Source of the DNA: Blattabacterium cuenoti
GTDB taxonomy: Bacteria; Bacteroidota; Bacteroidia; Flavobacteriales; Blattabacteriaceae
DNA length: 64,000 nt
Assembly (NCBI RefSeq): GCF_014251995.1
Contig: NZ_CP059205.1
Span: forward strand, 248,001-312,000
Direction of reading: 5' to 3'
Shown: positions 54,425 through 63,645 of the stretch, piece after piece
Layout of the letters: the number at the start of each line of letters is the position of its first letter
Numbering within the stretch: position 1 is the first letter of the stretch
Notes under the pieces: generated by a model
Told to the model about the DNA's origin: nothing
Databases searched by the model: none
Seen by the model: only the letters and a program-made list of their open reading frames with translations
Program-made: the position numbers and the translations under genes

Positions 54425-55073
54425 TACAAAACTTCATTTTGTGAATAATTTTTTTTGGAAAAGAACTAGAAAAAATAGTGGTCCCAGATACTAATATATC
54501 TGCTCCATTATTAAATAAAACAGAAGCATTCTCTAAATTAATTCCACCATCTACTTCTATAAGAGTGGAAGAATTTTTTTTTAAAATTAAATCCTTAGTC
54601 TCTTCTAATTTTTGATATGTTTGTCTAATAAATTTTTGTCCACTATAACCAGGATTAACACTCATTAATAAAACAAAATCTATGTCTTTAATAACATCTT
54701 TCAAAAGAAATATTGGAGTATGTGGATTAATAGCTACACCTACTTTCATATCACATTTTTTAATAGCAGAAATAGTCCTATTAAGATGAATACAAGCCTC
54801 ATAATGAATATGTAAATGATCTGCTCCAGAATTTTTATATTGTTCAATATATTTTTCTGGTTGTAGTATCATTAAATGAACATCAAGAGGTTTTTTTGCA
54901 TATTTTTTTACATGTTTAACAAATAAGGATCCAAAAGAAATATTAGGAACAAAAGAGGAATCCATGATATCAATATGAAACCAATCTGATTCACTTTCGT
55001 TTAACATTTTTATATCACGATGTAAAAAAGCTAAATCAGCTGAAAGTAAAGATGGAGCTAAAATTTTTCTCAT
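54414..55073 (-). CDS. rpe: Ribulose-phosphate 3-epimerase
   Basis: Interconverts ribulose 5-phosphate and xylulose 5-phosphate in the pentose phosphate pathway, supplying erythrose 4-phosphate chemistry for aromatic synthesis. The TIM-barrel signature includes ILAPSLLSADLAFLHRDI at the start, WFHIDIMDSSFVPNISFG with His/Asp metal ligands, DVHLMILQPEKYI, VLLMSVNPGYSGQKFI and LIEVDGGINLENA. Length 219 is usual. Its end overlaps dnaG, and fabI lies 59 bp upstream. Confidence 0.95.
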   Translation of the reverse strand: MRKILAPSLLSADLAFLHRDIKMLNESESDWFHIDIMDSSFVPNISFGSLFVKHVKKYAKKPLDVHLMILQPEKYIEQYKNSGADHLHIHYEACIHLNRTISAIKKCDMKVGVAINPHTPIFLLKDVIKDIDFVLLMSVNPGYSGQKFIRQTYQKLEETKDLILKKNSSTLIEVDGGINLENASVLFNNGADILVSGTTIFSSSFPKKIIHKMKFCNDF

Positions 55074-55132
55074 ACTAAAAATATTTCAATTCAAAAAAAA
55101 TAATATTAGTAAATTTTAGTGATTTTATGAAA

Positions 55133-55945
55133 TCATATTAGTGTGGATTCATGAATTCCAGTATTTGAAAAACCTCCGTCATGATAAAGATTTTGCATGG
55201 TTACTTTTCTTGTTAGATCTGAAAATAACGTAATTATATAATTAGCGCAATCTTCCGCAGTAGCATTTCCTAGTGGAGACATTTTTTCTGAAAAAACTAG
55301 AAATTTATCAAATCCTTCTATAGATTTTGCTGATCTAGTGACACTAGGAGATTGTGATACTGTATTAACTCTAACTTTTTCTTTGACTCCCCAATAATAT
55401 CCAAAATTTCGTGTAATACTTTCTAAATAAGACTTATAGTCAGACATATCTCCATAAAATGGAAAACTTCGTTGAGAAGCAATATACGTTATAGCTACAA
55501 TAGACCCCCACCTATTCATCGCCTTTTTATTCCAAGCAGTTTGCATTATCTTATGATAAGATACAGCAGATATTTCCCATCCTTTTCTTAAAAATTCATA
55601 ATTTAAAGAAGGATATGCTAATTTTTTTCGTATATTAATAGACATGGCTATAGAATGCAATAAAAAATCTATTTTACCTCCAAAATGATCTAATGTTTTT
55701 TCAAATAAAATATTAAGATCGCATATTGAGGTAGCATCTGCTGAAATAACTATAGAATTTGTCTTTTTAGATAATTCTTGGATTTTACCAACTCTTAAAG
55801 AAGCTGGTGTGTTGGTTAATACAAAAGAAGCTTTTTCTTTATAAGCACGTTCTGCAACTTTCCATGCAATAGAATTTTCATCAAAAGCTCCAAAAATAAT
55901 TCCTTTTTTTCCTTTTAATAAATTGTAAGATTTGTCATAAGACAT
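55133..55945 (-). CDS. fabI: Enoyl-[acyl-carrier-protein] reductase (NADH), FabI
   Basis: Last reduction of each fatty acid elongation cycle. It has the short-chain dehydrogenase fold with the FabI form of the nucleotide loop, GIIFGAFDENSIAWKVAERA, the LHSIAMS strand and the active site Tyr-x6-Lys in FPFYGDMSDYKSYLESITR. VNTVSQSPSVTRSAKSI follows as in FabI. Length 270 is normal. It sits 11 bp after metK on the same strand. Confidence 0.92.
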   Translation of the reverse strand: MSYDKSYNLLKGKKGIIFGAFDENSIAWKVAERAYKEKASFVLTNTPASLRVGKIQELSKKTNSIVISADATSICDLNILFEKTLDHFGGKIDFLLHSIAMSINIRKKLAYPSLNYEFLRKGWEISAVSYHKIMQTAWNKKAMNRWGSIVAITYIASQRSFPFYGDMSDYKSYLESITRNFGYYWGVKEKVRVNTVSQSPSVTRSAKSIEGFDKFLVFSEKMSPLGNATAEDCANYIITLFSDLTRKVTMQNLYHDGGFSNTGIHESTLI

Positions 55946-55956
55946 AAATAAAATAC

Positions 55957-57219
55957 TTATTTTTTTAATTTTATATTAAAAATTTCCTTTATTAAAGATA
56001 AATAATCTAACTTTTCCCAAGTAAAAAGTTCCACTTTATGTTTTTTTTTATTTCCTTTCATATCTAAAAAAGATTTGTATACTTTTTTTGGATCTTTTCC
56101 CATATGTCCATATACAGATGTTTCTATATATATTGGTTTACGTAATTTTAATCTTTTTTCTATAGCATAAGGACGTAAATCAAAAATTTTATTAATATTA
56201 GATACTATTATTTTATTATTTATTTTGGACTTTCCGTAAGTATTAACAAAAATACCAATTGGTTCGGAAATTCCTGCTGCATAAGATATCTGTATCAACA
56301 ATTCATCTGAAACTCCTGCTGCAACAAGATTTTTAGCTATATGTCTAGCTGCATAAGCTCCAGATCTATCCATTTTGGATGGATCTTTTCCAGAAAACGC
56401 GCCTCCTCCATGAGATCCTCTTCCTCCATAAGTATCTACGATAATTTTTCTTCCAGTCAATCCAGTATCCCCATGGGGACCTCCAGTAACAAATTTTCCT
56501 GTAGGATTAATGTAATATTTTGTTCTATTTGTGAATAAATCCTTTATATTTTTAAATTTCATATTTTTTTTTACTCTTGGAATCAGAATATTAATAACAT
56601 CTTGTATAATACGCTTTTGCATTTTTTCTTTTGTGTCAAATTCATCATGTTGAGTTGAAATTACAATAGTGTGAACATGTAACGGAACGTTATTTTCAGA
56701 ATATTCTAAAGTTACTTGTGATTTTGCATCTGGACGTAAGTAAGTCATTTTTTCCCCTTCATTTCGAATGAATGAAAGTTCTTTTAAGATATGATGTGAA
56801 ATTTCCAATGTTAAAGGCATATAATTCTCAGTTTCTTTTACTGCATATCCAAAAACAATTCCTTGATCACCAGATCCTTGATCTTCTTTTTTTGATCTAA
56901 CAATTCCTTCTAATAAATCTAAAGACTGTTCTTGAATAGAAGAGATAATTCCACAAGAATCCGCATTAAATCTATATTCATTTTTGGTATATCCTATTTT
57001 TCTAAGAACATCACGTGATATTCTTTGAACATTCACCCAAGTTTTAGAATTAACTTCTCCAGTTATAATAATCTGACCTGTGGTTACTAAGGTTTCTATG
57101 GCTACTTTTGCATTTGGATCATAAGCCAAGAAATGATCTAATATAGAGTCAGATATTTGATCTGAAATTTTGTCAGGATGTCCTTCCGAAACAGATTCAC
57201 TGGTAAATAAATAAGCCAT
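55957..57219 (-). CDS. metK: S-adenosylmethionine synthetase
   Basis: Makes SAM from methionine and ATP, used by the many methyltransferases in this window (RsmH, RsmG, TrmD, RlmB). Signature segments are SVSEGHPDKISDQISDSILD near the start, GSGDQGIVFGYA, the GGPHGDTGLTGRKIIVDTYG stretch and the nonapeptide GGGAFSGKDPSKMDRSGAY in part. Length 420. An AT-only palindrome (57253-57271) lies 34-52 bp before the start. No SAM riboswitch is visible in the 54-bp gap. Confidence 0.97.
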   Translation of the reverse strand: MAYLFTSESVSEGHPDKISDQISDSILDHFLAYDPNAKVAIETLVTTGQIIITGEVNSKTWVNVQRISRDVLRKIGYTKNEYRFNADSCGIISSIQEQSLDLLEGIVRSKKEDQGSGDQGIVFGYAVKETENYMPLTLEISHHILKELSFIRNEGEKMTYLRPDAKSQVTLEYSENNVPLHVHTIVISTQHDEFDTKEKMQKRIIQDVINILIPRVKKNMKFKNIKDLFTNRTKYYINPTGKFVTGGPHGDTGLTGRKIIVDTYGGRGSHGGGAFSGKDPSKMDRSGAYAARHIAKNLVAAGVSDELLIQISYAAGISEPIGIFVNTYGKSKINNKIIVSNINKIFDLRPYAIEKRLKLRKPIYIETSVYGHMGKDPKKVYKSFLDMKGNKKKHKVELFTWEKLDYLSLIKEIFNIKLKK

Positions 57220-57273
57220 TTTTTTTAGTGACTGAGTTATTTAAGTTTAAGTTAATTTATTAAATAAATTATT

Positions 57274-58350
57274 TTATCTGATTTGATTTTGAATTTTAAT
57301 AGATTCCTGATGTAAAACTTTAAAAAGTTCTTTAAGAAACTTTTCATCGAGTCCTAATTTTTTTCCTAAAAAAATAGATTTATTCATAATAGAATTCCAT
57401 CTGTTTGGTTGAATAATATCTATATCTAAAGATTTTTTTAGAGCCCCTAATTTCTTTGAAGTATTCATTCTTTCTGATAAAAGAGAAATAATATTTTCGT
57501 CTATTTCATCAATGATAATTCTGAAATAGTCTAAATTTATTTGACTTTTTTTAGAAAATTTATCTTTAATATTTGTTAATTTACTTAACATTATTAAAAG
57601 CTCTTCTGGTGTTATTTGTTGTTGAGAATCACTCCAAGCGTTATCAGGATCGTAATGGCTTTCTATCATTAATCCTTCATGTTGAAAATAATAAGCTTTC
57701 TTTGCTATATCAAAAATTCCTTCTTTATTTCCACAAATATGTGAAGGATCACATATAATAGGTATTCTGGGAAGAATATTTCTGAAACTTAATAAAGTGC
57801 TCCAATTAGGTTGATTACGGTATTTAGAATTTTTGTAAGTATAAAATCCACGATGTATTACGCCCAGTTTTTTAATCCCTCTACCCAAAAGTCGTTCTAA
57901 GGCTCCTATCCATAATTCTACATCAGGATGAATTGGATTTTTTACTAAAACAATTTTATCATTTGCTTTTTCCAAAGCATCTGCTATATTCTGAATAGTG
58001 AAAGGACTAGCAGTACTTCTAGCGCCTATCCAAAGGACATCAACTTCAAAAGATATAGCTAGCTTAACATGTTCTTCATTAGCTACTTCCGTAGCTATCA
58101 TTAATCCAGTATTTTTTTTAACTTTACGAAGCCATTCAAGCCCTTTTTCACCAATTCCTTCAAAATTATTGGGTTTTGTTCTAGGCTTCCAAATTCCCGC
58201 TCTAAATATTTGAACAGAAGAAGTATCTAATCTTTTAGCTGTTTCTATTATTTGTTTTTCGCTTTCTGCACTACAAGGACCAGATATAATTAAAGGTTTT
58301 TTAAATTTATCAATCCAGGATCTATCTATGCTATTATTGATTTTTTCCAT
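57274..58350 (-). CDS. Bifunctional DAHP synthase / chorismate mutase
   Basis: Joins the first committed step of aromatic synthesis to the chorismate branch. Residues about 10-255 are a DAHP synthase of the KDO8P-like group (KPLIISGPCSAESEKQII, FRAGIWKPRTKPNNFEG, ICDPSHICGNKEG). Residues about 270-358 are an AroQ chorismate mutase (IIDEIDENIISLLSERMNTS, with the Arg/Lys/Glu pattern, and IMNKSIFLGKKLGLDE). Fusion in this order is usual in Bacteroidota. It is the last of the pheA-aminotransferase-tyrA group, two bases after tyrA. Feedback control may act through the mutase domain, as in homologues. Confidence 0.93.
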   Translation of the reverse strand: MEKINNSIDRSWIDKFKKPLIISGPCSAESEKQIIETAKRLDTSSVQIFRAGIWKPRTKPNNFEGIGEKGLEWLRKVKKNTGLMIATEVANEEHVKLAISFEVDVLWIGARSTASPFTIQNIADALEKANDKIVLVKNPIHPDVELWIGALERLLGRGIKKLGVIHRGFYTYKNSKYRNQPNWSTLLSFRNILPRIPIICDPSHICGNKEGIFDIAKKAYYFQHEGLMIESHYDPDNAWSDSQQQITPEELLIMLSKLTNIKDKFSKKSQINLDYFRIIIDEIDENIISLLSERMNTSKKLGALKKSLDIDIIQPNRWNSIMNKSIFLGKKLGLDEKFLKELFKVLHQESIKIQNQIR

Positions 58351-58352
58351 TA

Positions 58353-59207
58353 CTATACATTTATTTTACACATATTTTTTATTTTGTTAGCCTTTTTTAT
58401 ATACTGATCTATTTTATGAAATTTTTTATTTATTAAATAATTACGAAATCTTTCTAAATAATCAATATAAAATTCCATAGATTTAATTATATTTTCTCTA
58501 TTAGAAATAAAAATAGGCAACCACGTTTCAGATTTACTTTTTGCTAAACGTGTAGTAGAACTCAATCCACTCCCCATCATATTATCAAATATTTTTTCTT
58601 CATTTTGAAATTTTTTTAAAACTGTATTAGCTAAAGTAAAGGAAACAACATGAGGTAAATGAGAAATATAAGAAATATATAAATCATGTTTTTTAGAGTT
58701 CATAAAAATAATTCGCATTTTCATAATAGAATAAATTCGTTTTACAACAGAGATTGCATCTGTATCGCTCAATTCATAATCACAAATAACGCAATTTTTT
58801 TTATAAAAAAGATTAGGATATGCTGAAGTAGGGCCAGAATGTTCAATTCCTGCAATAGGATGTGTTGCTACAAATCGATTTCTTTTTGGATGAGAAGAGA
58901 CTTTATTGCAAATATCATATTTAGTAGATCCAGTATCTAAAATTACTGTATCCTCATTAGCTTTATCCAAGATTGTTGGAAGTATTTTTTTTATTTCGTC
59001 TACCGGTATAGATAAAATAATTACTGAAGATTTAACAATTAAATCTTTCAAAGAGATTACTTCGTCTACTATTCCGGTTTTAATCGCATATGAAGCATTA
59101 TTTTGATTTAAATCTGCTCCAAAAAATTTCTTTACAAAGTTTGATTTTCTCAAACCTAAACCAATAGATCCTCCAATTAATCCTAATCCTATAATTCCAA
59201 TATTCAT
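58353..59207 (-). CDS. tyrA: Prephenate dehydrogenase
   Basis: Oxidises prephenate to 4-hydroxyphenylpyruvate, the precursor of tyrosine. The Rossmann loop NIGIIGLGLIGGSIGLGLRK opens the protein; VILDTGSTKYDI and FVATHPIAGIEHSGPTSA with the catalytic His, and SYISHLPHVVSFTLA follow. No C-terminal ACT domain is present at 284 residues. It overlaps the aminotransferase by 4 bp and is followed after two bases by the DAHP synthase/mutase. Confidence 0.93.
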   Translation of the reverse strand: MNIGIIGLGLIGGSIGLGLRKSNFVKKFFGADLNQNNASYAIKTGIVDEVISLKDLIVKSSVIILSIPVDEIKKILPTILDKANEDTVILDTGSTKYDICNKVSSHPKRNRFVATHPIAGIEHSGPTSAYPNLFYKKNCVICDYELSDTDAISVVKRIYSIMKMRIIFMNSKKHDLYISYISHLPHVVSFTLANTVLKKFQNEEKIFDNMMGSGLSSTTRLAKSKSETWLPIFISNRENIIKSMEFYIDYLERFRNYLINKKFHKIDQYIKKANKIKNMCKINV

Positions 59208-60364
59208 GATGAAAAAACTCTATTTTTTGCTTGTTCTAATAATTCTGTTGGACAACAAATAGAAAATCTTAAATATCCTTTTCCATTATTTCCAAAAACT
59301 CTTCCTGGAGTAACAAATATGTGATATTTTTTCAGAAAATTATCCGACCATACAGAATCATCTTTTTCTAATCCAGTTATTTTTGACCAAACAAATATTC
59401 CAGAATTTTTTTTTGTATATTTCAAATTTAGATAATCACATATTTCCCATACTATTTTTCTTCGTTTGGAATATTTTATATTAATTTCATTAAACCATTC
59501 TGAATTGTGGTTCATAGCCTCTATAGCTCCAATTTGAATGGGATAATACATTCCAGAGTCCATTTGACTTTTTACTTTTAATATGTTTTTAATAAATTCC
59601 TTTTTTCCTATGACCATTCCTACACGCCACCCTGGCATATTGTAACTTTTACTTAACGAGTTTAATTCTAGAGCTATATCTTTAGAACCTTTTACATTAA
59701 AAATACTTAATGGACGTTCATTGTTTAATATAAAACTATAAGGATTATCATGAACAAGTAAAATACAATTTTTTTTTGCAAAAAAAACAATTTCTTCTAA
59801 CTTCTCCAAAGTGATTTTTGCTCCAGTTGGCATATGAGGATAATTAATCCACATAATTTTGATCTTTTTAAGATCATTTATTTTTTCCAATAAATGAATG
59901 TTAGGAACCCAATTTTCATTTTCATAAAGATTATAATAAATAATTCCTACTTCTAAAAGATTTGATATAGATGAATAAGTAGGATATCCAGGATTTGGTA
60001 TTAATACTTTATCTCCTTTATTTAAATAAGACATGCTTATATGCATAATTCCTTCTTTAGAACCCATTAATGGCAAAATTTCATTTTTCGGATTTACATT
60101 AACTCGATATTTTTTTTCATACCAATCAGAAATAGCTTTACGAAGCTTCTCTATTCCAATATAACTTTGATAAGTATTTGCATAATTCAGCTCTGATGCT
60201 TTTTTCATTTTACTTATAACTTTTTTTGGAGGAAGTAAGTCTGGATTTCCAATTCCCAAATTAATAATTTCTATTCCTTTTTCTTTAAGGTGGTTAATCT
60301 CCTTCATTTTTTCTGAAAAAAAGTATTCCGATATTTTATGCATTTTTTTTGAAACTACAATCAT
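59204..60364 (-). CDS. PLP-dependent aminotransferase, probably aromatic amino acid
   Basis: A class I aminotransferase of 386 residues with IINLGIGNPDLLPPKKVI, LPLMGSKEGIMHISMSYLN, NPGYPTYSSISNL, INYPHMPTGAKI and the PLP lysine in NSLSKSYNMPGWRVGM. A position between pheA and tyrA strongly suggests transfer to phenylpyruvate and hydroxyphenylpyruvate to finish phenylalanine and tyrosine. Close relatives also act in diaminopimelate and methionine synthesis, so the assignment depends on context. It overlaps tyrA by 4 bp. Confidence 0.88.
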   Translation of the reverse strand: MIVVSKKMHKISEYFFSEKMKEINHLKEKGIEIINLGIGNPDLLPPKKVISKMKKASELNYANTYQSYIGIEKLRKAISDWYEKKYRVNVNPKNEILPLMGSKEGIMHISMSYLNKGDKVLIPNPGYPTYSSISNLLEVGIIYYNLYENENWVPNIHLLEKINDLKKIKIMWINYPHMPTGAKITLEKLEEIVFFAKKNCILLVHDNPYSFILNNERPLSIFNVKGSKDIALELNSLSKSYNMPGWRVGMVIGKKEFIKNILKVKSQMDSGMYYPIQIGAIEAMNHNSEWFNEINIKYSKRRKIVWEICDYLNLKYTKKNSGIFVWSKITGLEKDDSVWSDNFLKKYHIFVTPGRVFGNNGKGYLRFSICCPTELLEQAKNRVFSS

Positions 60365-60401
60365 TAGATTATTGATTATTTATTATACAATGAATAATTA
60401 T

Positions 60402-61238
60402 TCAAGATTTAATTCTACCATTTTTGTATTCTCCCATAATAGATAATTTATGAAGACAAGGTATTTTTTGAATATGTTTTTTCATCTTTTCATAAGATTT
60501 TATATTGTTAAATATAATATCCACATAAAAGGAATATTCCCAAGGTCTTTGTATTATAGGAATAGACTGTATTTTTGTCATATTTATTCCAAGACTAGAT
60601 ATAAATTTCAATATTTGAGACAAACTTCCAGTAGCATGTAGAATTTTTAATCTTAATGAAGCTTTATTAAAAGAAATATTTTTTTGTTTACAATAATTTT
60701 TAATAATAAAAAATCTCGTAAAATTACTTTTTATAGTCTGTATATTCTTAGAAAGAATTTCTAATCCATATTCTTTAGCAGCATTTTCAGATGCTATAGC
60801 TGCTATCCCCTTTTTCTTACATTTAGAAATATATTTGGCAGCAGCAGCTGTATCTGAATATTCAAATATTCTTATATAAGGATGTGCATCTATAAATAAT
60901 TCACATTGCAAAATAGCCATAGGATGAGAATAAATTTCTTTAATACCTTCTATATTTTGTCCTGGATAAGCCATTAAATGATGTTTTATAGGAATATAAA
61001 TCTCTCCTACTATCTTTAAATCATATTCAGACAAAAGACTATAATTGGTTAATATTGTCCCCGCTATACTATTTTCTATAGCCATAACTCCAATGTCTAC
61101 ACTAGATTTCGCAACGTAAGAAGCTAATTTCCTAAAAGAAGAACATTCTATCAACTTATAATTACATCCTTTGAAATATCTAGAAACAGCCTCATGATGA
61201 AAACATCCTTTAACTCCTTGTATCGCTATTTTTTTCAT
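60402..61238 (-). CDS. pheA: Prephenate dehydratase
   Basis: Converts prephenate to phenylpyruvate. The N-terminus MKKIAIQGVKGCFHHEAVSRYF, SVDIGVMAIENSIAGTI, YSHPMAILQCELFI and the Thr-Arg-Phe motif in SNFTRFFIIKN are those of the dehydratase. A C-terminal ACT domain (about 190-278, LHATGSLSQILKFISSLGIN) binds phenylalanine for feedback control. No mutase domain is attached, since it is on the DAHP synthase. I chose ATG 61236-61238, giving 278 residues; an in-frame ATG at 61262 would add MIQIFFSF. It is the first gene of the aromatic group. Confidence 0.93.
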   Translation of the reverse strand: MKKIAIQGVKGCFHHEAVSRYFKGCNYKLIECSSFRKLASYVAKSSVDIGVMAIENSIAGTILTNYSLLSEYDLKIVGEIYIPIKHHLMAYPGQNIEGIKEIYSHPMAILQCELFIDAHPYIRIFEYSDTAAAAKYISKCKKKGIAAIASENAAKEYGLEILSKNIQTIKSNFTRFFIIKNYCKQKNISFNKASLRLKILHATGSLSQILKFISSLGINMTKIQSIPIIQRPWEYSFYVDIIFNNIKSYEKMKKHIQKIPCLHKLSIMGEYKNGRIKS

Positions 61239-61332
61239 GAAACTAAAGAAAATTTGAATCACTTGTGAAATCAGAAAGTTTCATTATTGATTATGCGGAA
61301 AAATTAGAACAAATATAATATATTATTCTATT

Positions 61333-61404
61333 TAATGCAATTTATATCTTTTTTTCTATGAAAAAATAAAAATTTATAAATTTCATAGTTACAATATTGC
61401 ATTA
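61333..61404 (+). promoter_or_regulatory. Nested inverted repeats in the mntH leader region
   Basis: TAATGCAAT (61333-61341) can pair with ATTGCATTA (61396-61404), and within it CTATGAAA (61356-61363) with TTTCATAG (61381-61388). This gives a two-tier stem with a 17-nt loop in the 265-bp region between pheA and mntH. It does not match a riboswitch I recognise. With this base composition, such repeats may occur by chance. Confidence 0.35.
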
Positions 61405-61527
61405 GTTATATTTAGATTAGGTGAAATGACTAAAGTAAAAATAAAAAATAGGTTAAAATTATGAATCAAAAAAAAAAGATTAAAACGGTTAACTTTATAT
61501 TTTTATTTTCATATTCTATTATTTTAT

Positions 61528-62880
61528 ATGATAAAAAATAAATCATCTACAGGATGGAGGAATAATAACAACAAAGCTTCCCTTTCAGAGGTTTTTTCTT
61601 CCGTTTCTGTTCCTCAAAAAAAAGGAATATGGAAAAAAGTTTTTGCTTTCACTGGACCAGGATTATTAATTGCTGTAGGATATATGGATCCAGGAAATTG
61701 GGCTACAGATATAGCTGGAGGTTCAAAATTTGGTTATATGCTTTTATCCGTTATTTTTATATCCAATTTTTTCGCTATTATATTACAACATTTAGCTTTA
61801 AAATTAGGAATTGTTTGTGAAAGGGATTTAGCCCAAGCATGCAGAGATCATTATCCACCTTTTATTAATTTTGTATTATGGATTTTATGTGAAATAGCCA
61901 TATCTGCTTGTGATTTAGCCGAGATAATTGGATCAGTGTTAGCATTAAAACTACTTTTTGGACTACCTATCACATGGGGAGTGTTAATCACAGTTATTGA
62001 TGTTTTAATAATTTTGTTTTTTCAATCCAAAGGATTTAGATATATTGAAGGTGTGGTGGCTGCTTTGATATTTACAATTTTAATTTGTTTTACTTTCGAA
62101 ATAATTAGTTCAAAACCAGATATTTTACCTATATTAAGAGGAATTATTCCTGATTTAGAAATCATTAAAAATTCACATTCTTTTTATATATCTATCGGAA
62201 TATTAGGTGCTACAGTTATGCCTCATAATCTATACCTTCATTCAAGTATTATACAAACTAGAGATTATCCACGTACTGATGAAGGAAAAAAAATGGCTAT
62301 AAAATATGCAACCATAGATAGTACTTTATCTTTATCTTTAGCGTTTTTTATTAACGCAGCTATATTAATTATATCTGCAGCCACTTTTCATAAATCTGGA
62401 CATACAGAGGTAGCAGATATTATGCAAGCACACAAACTTTTAACTCCCATATTAGGATCTAGTCTTGCTGGAGTTTTTTTTGCTCTAGCCTTGCTTGCCT
62501 CTGGACAAAATTCTACATTAACTGGAACCTTAGCTGGACAAATAGTTATGGAAGGTTTTTTAAATATTAGATTAAAACCTTGGATAAGAAGACTAATAAC
62601 AAGACTAATTGCTATTGTTCCAGCTATGATAGCATCTATTATTTATGGAGAAAAAGGAACAGCAGAATTATTAATAATAAGTCAAATAATTTTATCAATA
62701 CAACTAATTTTTGCTATTATTCCATTAGTATGTTTTACAGGAGATTTAGATAAAATGGGAATATTTGTAAATGGTCCAATTTTGAAAATATCGTCTTGGT
62801 TAATTACAATTATAATTATTTTTCTAAATTTGTTATTATTATATGATATTTTCAATAATTTTTTTTTAGGAAGAGGCTAA
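61528..62880 (+). CDS. mntH: Nramp-family divalent metal transporter (MntH type)
   Basis: A proton-coupled importer of manganese or ferrous iron. The metal-binding signatures are AVGYMDPGNWATDIAGGSKF (DPGN of helix 1) and GATVMPHNLYLHSSIIQ (MPHN of helix 6), with the later ALLASGQNSTLTGTLAGQIV. About eleven membrane segments, 450 residues, normal for the family. A soluble N-terminal extension of ~40 residues (Ser/Asn-rich) precedes the first helix. A 26-codon frame (61461-61541) overlaps its start by 14 bp. The 3' end overlaps rplI by 15 bp on the other strand. Confidence 0.93.
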   Translation: MIKNKSSTGWRNNNNKASLSEVFSSVSVPQKKGIWKKVFAFTGPGLLIAVGYMDPGNWATDIAGGSKFGYMLLSVIFISNFFAIILQHLALKLGIVCERDLAQACRDHYPPFINFVLWILCEIAISACDLAEIIGSVLALKLLFGLPITWGVLITVIDVLIILFFQSKGFRYIEGVVAALIFTILICFTFEIISSKPDILPILRGIIPDLEIIKNSHSFYISIGILGATVMPHNLYLHSSIIQTRDYPRTDEGKKMAIKYATIDSTLSLSLAFFINAAILIISAATFHKSGHTEVADIMQAHKLLTPILGSSLAGVFFALALLASGQNSTLTGTLAGQIVMEGFLNIRLKPWIRRLITRLIAIVPAMIASIIYGEKGTAELLIISQIILSIQLIFAIIPLVCFTGDLDKMGIFVNGPILKISSWLITIIIIFLNLLLLYDIFNNFFLGRG

Positions 62881-63318
62881 TACTTCAAAAGTAAACATAA
62901 ATACACGTTGATGATGTAATCTTATACTTACTTGATGTTTTCCTATTGTTTTAATAGATTTATTCCCAGGGATTCTAATAAATTTCTTATCTATAGAAAT
63001 TCCCTTTTCATTCAATATATTCACAAGTTTTTGACTATTAATAGAACCAAATATTTTTCCACCTTTTCCAACTTTAACCGGTATTTTAACAGTTAATTTT
63101 TTTAATTTATTTTCTATTTCTTTCGATTTTTCAATTAAAAAACTTTTTTTTCTAGATCTTTGTTTCAATATTTCGAGCGTATTTTTTACAATTCCAGGTA
63201 ATGCTAAAATAGCATATCCTTTAGGGATTAAATAATTTCTAGCATAACCAGGTTTAACATCTAATTCATCATATTGAAAACCTAAATTTTCTATATCTTT
63301 TTTTAAAATTATTTTCAT
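62866..63318 (-). CDS. rplI: 50S ribosomal protein L9
   Basis: Binds 23S rRNA at the base of the L1 stalk. The start MKIILKKDIENLGFQYDELD and VKPGYARNYLIPKGYAILA are the L9 signature; a linker helix (~55-75) leads to the C-terminal domain with VGKGGKIFGSINSQKLVNIL. Length 150 is usual. It ends the rpsF-rpsR-rplI operon and overlaps convergent mntH by 15 bp. Confidence 0.97.
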   Translation of the reverse strand: MKIILKKDIENLGFQYDELDVKPGYARNYLIPKGYAILALPGIVKNTLEILKQRSRKKSFLIEKSKEIENKLKKLTVKIPVKVGKGGKIFGSINSQKLVNILNEKGISIDKKFIRIPGNKSIKTIGKHQVSIRLHHQRVFMFTFEVLASS

Positions 63319-63336
63319 TTTATCCTATCCTTTATT

Positions 63337-63645
63337 TTATCTTAGATCATCTGTTACAAAAGGTAAAAGTCCGATTTGTCTACATCTTTTAATAGCTGCA
63401 TTTAATTTATTTTGATTCTTTTGCAAAGAACCTGTAATGCGTCTTGGTAATATTTTTCCTTGCGCATTCAAAAATTTAATTAAGAATGTAGGATCTTTAT
63501 AATCTATATATTTGATATTTCTTTTTTCAAAATAACAATATTTTTTATCTACTTTTGTTTCTATTTTAATAGGAGATAAATATCTTAAATCGCTATCTTG
63601 TTTTTTTGTATTTTGATTATATTCCTCTAGTTGATTACTTTTCAT
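63337..63645 (-). CDS. rpsR: 30S ribosomal protein S18
   Basis: Binds next to S6 on the platform of the 30S subunit. The core KKYCYFEKRNIKYIDYKDPT and LNAQGKILPRRITGSLQKNQ with the basic C-terminal IKRCRQIGLLPFV are typical. I chose ATG 63643-63645 (102 residues), which overlaps rpsF by 11 bp and fits the family length; an ATG at 63681 would give 114 residues and a 47-bp overlap. It is 18 bp before rplI. Confidence 0.93.
   Translation of the reverse strand: MKSNQLEEYNQNTKKQDSDLRYLSPIKIETKVDKKYCYFEKRNIKYIDYKDPTFLIKFLNAQGKILPRRITGSLQKNQNKLNAAIKRCRQIGLLPFVTDDLR

Noticed and set aside
57253-57271. AT-only palindrome upstream of metK
   Set aside because: It contains only A/T apart from none of G/C, so it is expected by chance at this composition; no SAM riboswitch features accompany it.
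61239-61262. Phe-rich leader peptide (MIQIFFSF) for pheA attenuation
   Set aside because: The codons are in frame with pheA without a stop, and no alternative hairpins followed by a U-tract were seen between them and the gene.
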